A stretch of DNA of 15,455 nt from Anaerolineales bacterium UBA2317 (GTDB taxonomy: Bacteria > Chloroflexota > Anaerolineae > Anaerolineales > Villigracilaceae): the NCBI GenBank assembly GCA_002345215.1, contig DDVH01000055.1, positions 30,756-46,210 of the forward strand, in the 5' to 3' direction. Of this stretch, positions 1-8,000 are shown piece after piece. Position 1 is the stretch's first letter; every line of letters starts with the position of its first letter. Under the pieces are notes generated by a model. That model had not been told where the DNA came from. It ran no database searches and saw only the letters and a program-made list of their open reading frames with translations. The position numbers were made by a program, and so were the translations under genes.

Positions 1-1097
1 AATGATTGCAGTGAATGATTATCACTTTCAGAGAAAGCACCTAAATTTGGGCTTTCCAAATTCAACACGCCTTCTAACCGTCCACTGGCATTGATTAATG
101 GCACAGCCAATTCAGAACGCATCTCAATTTTTGAATCAAGCGGATAATAAATATCTTTCCACGGTTCTTGGCGTAAATCTGAAATCAACAAAGGTTCTCG
201 TGTGCGTGCCACATAAGACATGACACTATTCCCATCCATAGGAAGTTTTTCTACCAGTGGACGCTCAAGCATTAACCCTGCTACTGCACGAGTGACGAGA
301 TATTCTCCATTTTTATCTAGTAGGCGGAAGATGCCATATTGAGCATTTGTAATTTCAAGTGCTAATTGCAAAATTGAATCAAGCGTTTCTTCGAGCCGTA
401 AACGAGAAGAAATTAATAACCCTGCCCGGCGCAGTTGATTTAATTCTTCTTCTTTTCGTAGCAAATCACGCTGGATTCCTGCAAGCCGTCTGGTATGGTA
501 AATTGCCATAGCGGCTTGGTTGACGAAGTTATCCAACATCAGTTGCTCTAAAGGAGTGAACTGCCTCTCTTCATATAAGTAGATATACAACACACCTACC
601 ACTTGCTCAGCGACGATTAATGGGAAACAAGCAACTGCCTTGACTCCCAACGCGACGTGATAAGGGTGAACATCTAAATCTGCTTCTTCATAAGAAAAGC
701 GACTATGCCGATTTTGAATGGCGCGTATTCCAATTCCGTTTGGACGAGGTTCATCATCTGCATGGGTTGGAATAGAAACAGGTGTACGTTCTTGTGGTTG
801 TGCTGAAACACGCATTTCTTTTTCAAATCGCCCCATGCTTTGGTCGTAGGTATAAATCACTGCCGATGAACCCGGCACAACGCGAATAGCACTCTCTACA
901 ATTAATTGCAGACTTAAATCATTCGGAGTGGCATCATCCGAGCCAATGCGGTTAATCGCCAAACTGATTTGATTCAGAATGCGTAAGGCTTCGAGTAAAC
1001 GCGGGTCATTATCAGAAGTAGAAAAAGGTTGAGTAGTCATCTCAAATATTGGATGTGCTTGAATTAAAGATGATTTTCCCATCGGTTGGCTATCCAT
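1..1097 (-). CDS. Tandem GAF-domain sensor protein, C-terminus beyond the window
   Basis: About 365 codons are visible and the frame stays open to the left edge, so the C-terminal part, including any output domain, is missing. A first GAF-like domain lies at about residues 50-200 and ends in the typical hydrophobic stretch followed by QLMLDNFVNQAAMAIYHTR. A charged helical linker (RDLLRKEEELNQLRR) follows. A second GAF domain begins at about residue 225, with ETLDSILQLALEITNAQYGIF and later SELAVPLINASGRLEGVLNL. GAF domains bind small ligands or cofactors, or act as dimerising sensors. Without the output domain this could be a histidine kinase, a cyclase or a phosphatase regulator. I chose the ATG at 1097, 10 bp after the exporter stop, because GGA lies six bases upstream; in-frame ATGs at 1082 and 1040 are alternatives. 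It is probably co-transcribed with the lysE-like gene. Confidence 0.85.
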   Translation of the reverse strand, partial: MDSQPMGKSSLIQAHPIFEMTTQPFSTSDNDPRLLEALRILNQISLAINRIGSDDATPNDLSLQLIVESAIRVVPGSSAVIYTYDQSMGRFEKEMRVSAQPQERTPVSIPTHADDEPRPNGIGIRAIQNRHSRFSYEEADLDVHPYHVALGVKAVACFPLIVAEQVVGVLYIYLYEERQFTPLEQLMLDNFVNQAAMAIYHTRRLAGIQRDLLRKEEELNQLRRAGLLISSRLRLEETLDSILQLALEITNAQYGIFRLLDKNGEYLVTRAVAGLMLERPLVEKLPMDGNSVMSYVARTREPLLISDLRQEPWKDIYYPLDSKIEMRSELAVPLINASGRLEGVLNLESPNLGAFSESDNHSLQS

Positions 1098-1107
1098 GCA
1101 AGTTCCG

Positions 1108-1734
1108 TTATATGAAATTTTGTATCAAATTCATGCTCAGGCGAAATGCGAAATATGCAAGTGCCAGACCACAAATCAAATTGAGACCTTGAAAAAAAGT
1201 TGGGGTTAAGAATTTTCTTCCCCAAGCCACTAAGCCTGCCATTACAAAACACCAGGCAATAGCTCCAAATAAAAAGCCTGCAAAGAAAACAGCAAAATGA
1301 ATCGGTTGTGGACTACCTGCAATCGATGCAAATGCAGTCGTTCCGAGACCAGTCCAAAAGACGATGTTCATTGGATTGCCTAATGAAAGAAAGGCACCAC
1401 TGGCAAAATCTCCGCGACTTGAATCTGTAGAAGCAGTTACTAATTCTTTATTTTGGCGAGCATCTTTGATGGCGTCCCATGCAAGTTTTAACATCAATAA
1501 AATACCAATCAAACTTAACATAATTTTGGCAATATTATTTTGCACAATAAAAGCCAACCCAGTCAGTGCAATGATTGCCCAAGTGGTATCACCTACAAGA
1601 GAACCGAATTGCACAAATAATGCGGGCGTAAATCCATTTGCCGCACCACGCCGAACTGTTTCAGCAGTGACAACTCCGGGCGGAGCACAAAATGCAATGG
1701 CTAGAATAAATGAAGAGATAAATAAAGCAGTCAT
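1108..1734 (-). CDS. LysE/RhtB-family amino-acid exporter
   Basis: A 208-residue, almost entirely hydrophobic inner-membrane protein of the usual length for the LysE/RhtB translocator family, which exports amino acids or related metabolites by proton exchange. The N-terminal signature is visible: a first membrane segment (ALFISSFILAIAFCAPPGVV) ending in the conserved double proline and glycine, then TAETVRRG. Further membrane segments lie at about residues 40-60, 65-85, 110-135, 145-170 and 185-205, with the conserved GNPMNIVFW stretch before the fourth. The frame extends upstream to a TTG at 1776, but that codon lies inside the glnA terminator hairpin, so the ATG at 1734 is preferred. No clear ribosome-binding site precedes it. 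Substrate cannot be told from sequence. Its place between glnA and a sensor gene suggests an overflow role, which is only inference. No own promoter was seen, so it may depend on readthrough from glnA. Confidence 0.85.
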   Translation of the reverse strand: MTALFISSFILAIAFCAPPGVVTAETVRRGAANGFTPALFVQFGSLVGDTTWAIIALTGLAFIVQNNIAKIMLSLIGILLMLKLAWDAIKDARQNKELVTASTDSSRGDFASGAFLSLGNPMNIVFWTGLGTTAFASIAGSPQPIHFAVFFAGFLFGAIAWCFVMAGLVAWGRKFLTPTFFQGLNLICGLALAYFAFRLSMNLIQNFI

Positions 1735-1750
1735 AATTTTTTTGAGGTTG

Positions 1751-1805
1751 AATAAAAAGCCGACAGCCAGATGCAAACTCAGAGGTCAGCAACCAACTGT
1801 CGGCT
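1751..1805 (-). terminator. Intrinsic terminator after glnA
   Basis: The two arms AGCCGACAG (1797-1805 read on the minus strand) and CTGTCGGCT (1758-1766) form a perfect 9-bp, GC-rich stem with a loop of 30 bases. On the minus strand the stem is followed directly by TTTTTATT. It begins about 30 bp after the glnA stop codon. Because it overlaps the possible TTG start of the following exporter gene, it also argues for the later ATG start of that gene. The large loop makes it less than ideal, so partial readthrough is likely. Confidence 0.75.
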
Positions 1806-1834
1806 AGTTAGGAGGCGATTGTCAGTGGCGCGGG

Positions 1835-3241
1835 TTATGCGTCAAAGTAGAGAACGTATTCGTGCGGAGTTGGGCGTAAGCGAACAGCATCCACTTCATG
1901 CACGCGTTTGTACTTGATGTATTCTTCAAGTAAATCAGGAGTAAATACTCCACCTTGTAACAAGAAATCGTGGTCGGCTTCGAGAGCATCAAGCACTTCA
2001 CCCAATGAGCTAGGAACTTGCTTAATAAGTTTCTTTTCTTCTGCTGGCAATTCGTACAAATCGCGGTCTTGTGGGTCACCTGGATCAATCTTGTTCAAAA
2101 TACCATCGAGACCAGCCATGAGAACTGCAGAGAAAGCGAGGTATGGATTGTTGGTTGCATCTGGTGCGCGGAATTCAACACGTTTTGCTTTGGAGCTTTT
2201 GTTTGCAGGAATACGACAAATAGCAGAGCGATTGCGTTGTGAGTAAGCAATGTTTACAGGTGCTTCATAGCCCGGCACCAAACGGCGATATGAATTTGTA
2301 GTTGGTGATGTAAGTGCTAATAAAGCAGGCGCATGTTTGAGCAAACCACCGATGTAATATTTTGCAGTTTGTGAAAGACCTGCATAGCCTTTTTCATCAA
2401 AGAAAACGTTGGTCTTGCCTTTCCACAATGATGAGTGAACGTGCATACCTGAACCATTATCACCAAAAATTGGTTTCGGCATAAAAGTTACGGTCTTACC
2501 ATTTTGGCGAGCCACATTCTTGATAATATATTTGTATAACAATAAATCATCAGCCATGCGAGTAAGTGTGGTGAAGGTCATGCTCATTTCGCTTTGACCA
2601 GCTGTAGCAACTTCGTGATGATGCAAATCCATTGGCACGCCAGCTTCGATCATGGCTAACATAAATTTGTTGCGAAGTTCTTGTAAAGTATCAGTTGGTG
2701 AGGTTGGGAAATAACCACGTTTCGGTTGAATTTGTCCGCCTTTAGAACCTGCTTCGTTACTGCTCCACCAAGCTTCATTTGATTCGATTGAAAAACTTGC
2801 TTCATTTGGAGTGGATATATAACGAATGCCATCGAAGACGAAGAACTCCGCCTCTGGCGCGAAGTAAGCAGTATCAGCAACCCCTGTGCTTTTTAAATAC
2901 TCTTCGGCTTTTTGTGCTACATAACGTGGGTCACGTGAATACGGTTCATCTGTGAAGGGGTCGAACACGTTACAAGAAATGACCAAAGTTGGCGTAGTAG
3001 AAGTTGGGTCAATAAATGCAGTTTCTGGGTCAGCCTTTAGGAGCATATCTGATTCGTGAATTTCTTGAAAACCACGAATAGAAGAACCGTCAAAAGGAAT
3101 ACCTTCTTTGAAAAAATCTTCTGTCAGCTTTTGAACAGGAATGGTGAAATGTTGCCAAGTTCCGGGCAAGTCAATGAAGCGTAAATCTACCACTTGCACA
3201 TTTTTTGCTAATTCCAAAACATCTTTAACTGTCTTTGCCAT
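1835..3241 (-). CDS. glnA: Glutamine synthetase, type I
   Basis: ATP-dependent ligation of ammonium to glutamate in the cytoplasm; family members form dodecamers. The 468 residues match full-length GSI. Visible landmarks are the FDGSS loop (Asp51), the metal- and glutamate-binding segment around APEAEFF (128-134), the ATP-binding signature from KPIF to MHVHS (256-270), the NRSA loop (337-340), and DLYELP with Tyr396 at the site that is adenylylated in GSI-beta enzymes. The Tyr and its context suggest the beta subtype, but whether this organism has the adenylyltransferase cannot be seen. The ATG at 3241 has a GGAG seven bases upstream and the usual MAKTVKDVLELAK N-terminus. It is a single-gene unit with its own candidate promoter (TATAAT at 3289-3294) and an upstream copy of the shared nitrogen-gene box, followed by a terminator. 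Confidence 0.98.
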   Translation of the reverse strand: MAKTVKDVLELAKNVQVVDLRFIDLPGTWQHFTIPVQKLTEDFFKEGIPFDGSSIRGFQEIHESDMLLKADPETAFIDPTSTTPTLVISCNVFDPFTDEPYSRDPRYVAQKAEEYLKSTGVADTAYFAPEAEFFVFDGIRYISTPNEASFSIESNEAWWSSNEAGSKGGQIQPKRGYFPTSPTDTLQELRNKFMLAMIEAGVPMDLHHHEVATAGQSEMSMTFTTLTRMADDLLLYKYIIKNVARQNGKTVTFMPKPIFGDNGSGMHVHSSLWKGKTNVFFDEKGYAGLSQTAKYYIGGLLKHAPALLALTSPTTNSYRRLVPGYEAPVNIAYSQRNRSAICRIPANKSSKAKRVEFRAPDATNNPYLAFSAVLMAGLDGILNKIDPGDPQDRDLYELPAEEKKLIKQVPSSLGEVLDALEADHDFLLQGGVFTPDLLEEYIKYKRVHEVDAVRLRPTPHEYVLYFDA

Positions 3242-3288
3242 GGATAAACTCCTTACGAATGAATTTAATTAATTATTTCAACTTCGGC

Positions 3289-3317
3289 ATTATAGGGTTT
3301 GTGGGTAGGGCAAGTCT
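3289..3317 (-). promoter_or_regulatory. Candidate glnA promoter
   Basis: On the minus strand a perfect TATAAT lies at 3289-3294, giving an expected start near 3282 and a leader of about 40 bases. The region 16-18 bp upstream (AGACTT/GACTTG) is a poor -35 match. A weak -35 next to a perfect -10, with a palindromic box ending 25 bp upstream of the -10, is what an activator-dependent promoter looks like. Confidence 0.6.
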
Positions 3318-3336
3318 ATTACCCAAACGGGTACTT
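3316..3336 (-). promoter_or_regulatory. Shared nitrogen-gene box, copy A (glnA)
   Basis: The minus strand holds the perfect 14-bp palindrome TACCCGTTTGGGTA followed by ATAG. It is centred about 44 bp upstream of the expected glnA transcription start. The same box recurs upstream of amt and gltB. The regulator that binds it is not in the window. Confidence 0.6.
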
Positions 3337-3376
3337 AAAACAAAATGGACAAGGAAATATCTTGTCCATTTTGTTT
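3334..3376 (-). terminator. Terminator-like hairpin after amt
   Basis: A perfect 16-bp inverted repeat (3338-3353 with 3361-3376) with a 7-base loop starts 15 bp after the amt stop. On the minus strand the descending arm runs into TTTTGTTTTAA, so part of the U-tract lies inside the stem. The arms are A/T-rich at the base, and the mirror-image sequence could also work on the plus strand. It separates amt from glnA and abuts box copy A. Confidence 0.75.
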
Positions 3377-3391
3377 CAAGTCTTATAGGAT

Positions 3392-4777
3392 TTAGTCAGT
3401 AGCACCTAATGCGCCAACTACATCGTTTGGATACGCTTGAATGCCATGCTCTTCAATATCCAAGCCTTTGATTTCTTCTTCACGAGATACACGCAGACCA
3501 TTCACTGCCTTGATGCCGAGGAATAATATAGAACCAGTAACCACACACCAAACACCGTATGCCGCAACACCAATAAATTGTGCAACAAGTTGACCTGTGT
3601 CGCCGGTGACGAGGCTACCAATGCCTTCAGTGCCAAAGATACCAATTGCCAATGTACCCCAAACACCATTGAACAAGTGAACAGGAACGGCACCGACTGG
3701 GTCATCAATCTTGAGTTTTTCAAGCCAAACTGCACCATATACTACGATGACACCGCCAATAACACCAATAAGTAGTGAAAATCCTGGAGTTACATAAGCA
3801 CATGGAGCCGTAATCGCAACCAAGCCAGCCAAAGCACCATTTAATGTTGTAGCAAGGTCAGGTTTTTTGGCAACAAACAACCAAGAGATACTCATTGCGC
3901 CTATAGCACCCGCGGCAGCGGCAAGCGCGGTATTGACAGCTACCAATGCTACAGCATCTGCGTTACCCCCATGTATAGCAAGTTGACTGCCTGGGTTGAA
4001 GCCGAACCAACCGAGCCAAAGGATGAAGACGCCTAATGTCACAAGCGTAATCGAATGCCCGGGAATGGCAACCGCTTTCCCGTCTTTAGTGAAGCGTCCA
4101 AGTCGCGGTCCAAGCACAATGGCACCAATCAATGCGAGCCAGCCACCAACGCTATGCACAACTGTTGAACCTGCAAAATCTCTAAAACCATCACCGAAAG
4201 GTAAAGTCCATAACCAGCCACCACCCCATACCCAATGCCCAGCGATTGGATAGATAATTGCTGTAATGAAAAAACTATAGATTAAGTACGCTGAAAATTT
4301 TGTTCGTTCTGCCATGGCACCTGAAACAATTGTGGCGGCAGTTCCTGCAAAAACCAATTGGAAGAACCAAAAAGCTAACACTGGAACACCAACTACATCA
4401 TCAAGCGAGGCATCTACAAAATAACCGGATGTGCCAATCCAACCACCGGCTGAAGAGCCATACATAAATGCATAACCAAATGCCCAGAATGCGAGCGTTG
4501 CAAAAACAAAGTCTATCAAGTTTTTGAATAAGATGTTGGTTGTGTTCTTAGCACGGGTTAGACCTGCTTCGACGAGTGCAAAACCAGCCTGCATCCAAAA
4601 TACGAGGAAGGCTGTCAGCAACATCCAGAAAGTATTAAGACCGCGCGTCAATTCGTCAATTGGACCTGTATCCTGTGCATAGGCTGGGGTGACAAATACC
4701 AACAGTGCAATAGATACAACCGCCGGAATAACTACCCAGCGCAACCACTTCATTGATTTGAGAGCTATCGTTTTCAT
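3392..4777 (-). CDS. amt: Ammonium transporter (Amt/AmtB family)
   Basis: Inner-membrane channel for ammonium uptake; family members are trimers. The 461 residues begin with an apparent signal peptide (hydrophobic core 13-30, cleavage likely after PAYA at 34), followed by about eleven membrane segments. Family landmarks are visible: NTFWMLLTAFLVFWMQAGFALVEAGL-type first segment (48-72), KNTTNILFKN (77-86), AERTKF (156-161), the pore twin histidines His208 (in TVVHS) and His367 (in PVHLFNGVWGT), and the conserved cytoplasmic tail GLRVSREEEIKGLDIEEHG, the part contacted by PII proteins. The ATG at 4777 is preceded by AAGGAG. No glnK/PII gene lies beside it, although that is a common partner. 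It has two upstream copies of the box also found at glnA and gltB, so nitrogen control is likely. Confidence 0.98.
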   Translation of the reverse strand: MKTIALKSMKWLRWVVIPAVVSIALLVFVTPAYAQDTGPIDELTRGLNTFWMLLTAFLVFWMQAGFALVEAGLTRAKNTTNILFKNLIDFVFATLAFWAFGYAFMYGSSAGGWIGTSGYFVDASLDDVVGVPVLAFWFFQLVFAGTAATIVSGAMAERTKFSAYLIYSFFITAIIYPIAGHWVWGGGWLWTLPFGDGFRDFAGSTVVHSVGGWLALIGAIVLGPRLGRFTKDGKAVAIPGHSITLVTLGVFILWLGWFGFNPGSQLAIHGGNADAVALVAVNTALAAAAGAIGAMSISWLFVAKKPDLATTLNGALAGLVAITAPCAYVTPGFSLLIGVIGGVIVVYGAVWLEKLKIDDPVGAVPVHLFNGVWGTLAIGIFGTEGIGSLVTGDTGQLVAQFIGVAAYGVWCVVTGSILFLGIKAVNGLRVSREEEIKGLDIEEHGIQAYPNDVVGALGATD

Positions 4778-4808
4778 TTTCTTCTCCTTCTTAAGTTTTG
4801 TTACTCTT

Positions 4809-4833
4809 ATTCTATGGATTCAAGCGGCTGTGC
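4809..4833 (-). promoter_or_regulatory. Candidate amt promoter
   Basis: On the minus strand TAGAAT lies at 4809-4814, with an expected start near 4802 and a leader of about 25 bases that contains the GGAG ribosome-binding site. No good -35 hexamer is present 16-18 bp upstream; box copy B ends 23 bp upstream of the -10. This matches the glnA arrangement. Confidence 0.5.
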
Positions 4834-4854
4834 CTATTACCCCTATGGAGTATT
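4834..4854 (-). promoter_or_regulatory. Shared nitrogen-gene box, copy B (amt, proximal)
   Basis: The minus strand reads TACTC-CATAG-GGGTA followed by ATAG, an imperfect palindrome of the same type as at glnA. The trailing GGGTAATAG is identical to copy A over nine bases. It is centred about 43 bp upstream of the expected amt start. Confidence 0.6.
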
Positions 4855-4896
4855 TTATGAACACAATTTTATAGTGAGGTAATAATGCTAAAATAT

Positions 4897-4917
4897 TTAT
4901 GACCCAAATGGAGTATT
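4897..4917 (-). promoter_or_regulatory. Shared nitrogen-gene box, copy C (amt, distal)
   Basis: The minus strand reads AATACTCCATTTGGGTCATA, a second copy 63 bp upstream of copy B, which is six helical turns. It lies directly after the gltB terminator U-tract, so the whole control region of amt is packed between that terminator and the gene. Confidence 0.55.
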
Positions 4918-4957
4918 AAAAAAAATGACATGAATAAAAATTTATTCATGTCATTTT
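4915..4957 (-). terminator. Intrinsic terminator after gltB
   Basis: A perfect 17-bp inverted repeat (4922-4938 with 4941-4957) with an A/T-rich tip. On the minus strand it is followed by a run of eight T. It lies about 100 bp after the gltB stop, so the gltB transcript would carry a 3' untranslated region of about 100 bases. That region also contains small hairpins (GCCC-GTAA-GGGC at about 4958-4969, and GGCT/AGCC arms at about 4988-5004). I see no gene in the rest of 4958-5058. Confidence 0.75.
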
Positions 4958-5042
4958 GCCCGTAAGGGCTAAACAAGGAGAGGTATAGGCTAGAAACGTA
5001 AGCCAACCATTCCTGAATTCTATTCAACAAAACAATGATTAG

Positions 5043-5063
5043 CCATTCCCCAAATGGATTATT
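5043..5063 (-). promoter_or_regulatory. Possible box copy D at the gltB stop codon
   Basis: The minus strand reads AATAATCCATTTGGGGAATG, sharing CCATTTGGG with copies C and F. It overlaps the gltB stop codon and has no obvious promoter role, being about 260 bp upstream of amt. It may be chance or a remote site. Confidence 0.25.
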
Positions 5064-8000
5064 CTGTTGAGAATCTTTGGTCTTCTTGTTGACCTAAAGG
5101 AATCACCTTCACGAAAGTATTTTTCCAATCTACTAATAGATTATTCACTTTATGCGCCTCTTCATTCTGATGATTATGCTTGAGTTCTTCGGCGTAGACA
5201 GTGAGTAAATCTTTCAAATTTTTCAAATCATTTTCGTTTACTTCCTGCACAATAACTTTAGCACCTTTTGCTAAACGACGTTGAATAGCTGATTGGTCAA
5301 AATTCAAATGCGGTTGTAAACGCAAATACAACACACCACCCGTCATACCTGCACACATCCATGGACCTGGGTCACCGAGCACCAATACACGACCAGACGT
5401 CATATATTCACACAAAAAGCCTTTGACGTTTGCACGCGCACCAATAAAACCAAGACTATCATTTAATGGCTTGGTGATTTCACCACCGATAATCACATCC
5501 GCGCCAGATAAACGAATGCAAGCGCGTGAGTCTGCATTGCCTTGCACAATCACAGTTCCACCAATGCCACCATATGCAAGACTCTTTCCAACAGAACCAT
5601 CAATCAACTTGCCATCATGGTTATAACCTTTCATAATCACCACACGCCCACCGGAGATTCCCTTAGCAACACCATCTTGTGCGCCACCTTCTACAAGAAT
5701 ATGCACAGGGTCAGTGTTATAAGCACCTAATCCATTGCCCGGCACAGAACTACTCGTGAAATGCAAACGGGTATGTGGCACAGAATCTGTATCCATTTCT
5801 TCTTTTTTAATTGGCAAACGCCATGTTTCGCGTTCACCACCCATGCCACCATGCCCCGGCGACCAATCCCAATTCTTTTTGAAGCGCGTCAATGCACCAG
5901 TAAGATGTGTACCCAAAGCCCGGTCAACCGGTGTTACCTTATCATCTTCAAACAAAACCACATCTTGTTGATAGGTTGTAAAACTTTCCATCACAAGGTT
6001 TGAAATCACAGTCGTTAGATGATTACGTGGACGATGCAATGGACCACGATCAATACTAACGGTTTCATTCACAGGCATTTGAATTTTGACAGGTTGTTTT
6101 GCTAACAAATATTCATCGGCTGGGATGAGCATTTCATTCAAATCAATTTTGTCACAATGAGATGCTTGTACGAGCAAATCAGAACGCCCGACAATATCTT
6201 GCACATTATCAAAACCAAGTTTGGCGACAATTTCTTTTACGCCTTCACCTAAACCTGTAAACACATTAACCAATGACTGTGTGGCACTTTCAAAATCTCG
6301 CGGTGCAAAATGTTTGATTCCTAAATGAGTCGCTTCATCTTTTGTTTCAAGTTGGGTGGTGATACCAACATGACACGCCCCACTCTGACAATCTCTACAA
6401 ATGGTACAACCAATAGCAACCATTGGTAATGTAGCAAAACCAATGCGATTTGCACCCAAACACATCAACTTAACTGTGTCATCCGCGGAGCGGACTCCAC
6501 CGTCAGCCCAAATCTCCACTTTCGCGCGCAAACCAGCTTCACTTAAAGCACGATGCGCTTCTACAATTCCAATTTCAGCAGGCAAGCCAACATATCTTAA
6601 CGAATGTGAACGCGCCGCACCCGTTCCACCATCAAAGCCTGTTAGATAAATAATATCGGCTTCAGCTTTTGCAATACCAACCGCAATGATGCCAATGCCC
6701 GGCACAACAGGAACTTTGACAGCTACACGCGCTTTTGGATTTATTGTTTTTAATTCTTCAATAAATTGCGCCAAATCTTCAATCGAATAAATGTCATGAT
6801 TATTCGATGGCGAAATTAAATCAACACCTTTTTGTGCATGACGTGCATTGGCAACTTTTTGTGTCACTTTACGCGCAGGTAAATGTCCACCTTCGCCGGG
6901 CTTGGCACCTTGACCCACTTTAATTTCAATCAGATTGGTTGCATTAATGGTTTCAGCAGTAATTCCAAAACGACCCGATGCAATTTGAATCCCACGATTG
7001 AATGGATACCTTCCTAACAAATCAGGTATCTCACCACCTTCACCATTTACCGAAAGCATATTCAAACGAAACGCCGCTTCTGCATAGGCGCGATAAGCCA
7101 CTTCACCTTGTGAACCAAAAGACATAGAAGCAATTAAAAACGGCAATTGATGTGACGTAATACTTGTATCCACTTTTTGTGAATCAATATTCGATTCATT
7201 TTGATAACGAAAATCAAGAATGTGACGTATCGTCACTGGATTTGATTTTGCAGTGGATTGCGTATGCGCTTCATACTCGCGCCAACCTGATTCTGCTTTC
7301 CCCAACTTTCCAGCCGCCTTCCAAATTTTCGGATAAAAATGATTCACGCGTGAAAGTTCACCACGCCCCACACTGTGATACGACTTAGCACGTGCTTCAA
7401 CATCTGCATCTATATCTTGCCATTGCAAACCGCCTTGTGTTGAACCACCATAATTGACTGTACCCAATGCAAAAGCAACTTGTGAACTTAATCCGATGCT
7501 AGCAAATAATCGTCCATAGCCTCTTGATTCATGGATGCCCATGGTGCTAGTACATTTTTCAACACCAGAACGTAAGGCTTTCAAAACATGCTTCAAACGC
7601 TGATTTACTTCATCATTTGTTAATTCAACTTTATCTTTTGTAGCAGATTCAAAAATCAAATACGGTGAAACTGCATCTGCTCCCATACCGATTGACATAA
7701 TCAAATCATGTAAATTGCGGATGGCGCCACTGCGTAACACAATCGAAGCCTGACGGCGTAAATTGACAGATTTATGTGAAGCCATCATGCCTAAGTCAAT
7801 TTTTCCATCTATGTTTAATGAAAGTGGCGTTGGTGATTCAGATGTATTAACTTCAATAAATGTGCGACGTAAAGCAAGGTCAACGACACTTAATACAAGC
7901 ATTGGGTCTAACCAACCATGTTCATTTTGAAAGGCAGATGAATCATCCAGCAAAACAATGCGAGCACCTTGTTTGACTGATTCAATAGATTCTTGAGCAA

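Noticed and set aside
1735..1776. TTG start that would add 14 residues to the LysE-type exporter
   Set aside because: The codons overlap the glnA terminator hairpin and lack a ribosome-binding site, and the family N-terminus begins at the ATG at 1734.
1364..1807. A 147-codon plus-strand frame opposite the lysE-like gene
   Set aside because: It is antisense to a well-recognised membrane protein gene and crosses the terminator. The peptide resembles no family I know.
3316..3336. NtcA, TnrA, GlnR or NtrC binding site
   Set aside because: The half-sites TACCC/GGGTA with 4-5 bases between them do not match GTA-N8-TAC, TGTNA-N7-TNACA, the actinobacterial GlnR repeat or the NtrC consensus.
4958..5058. 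A small gene or separate RNA in the gltB 3' region
   Set aside because: Small hairpins are visible, but there is no promoter, no start codon with a ribosome-binding site and no family resemblance. It is best read as 3' untranslated sequence.
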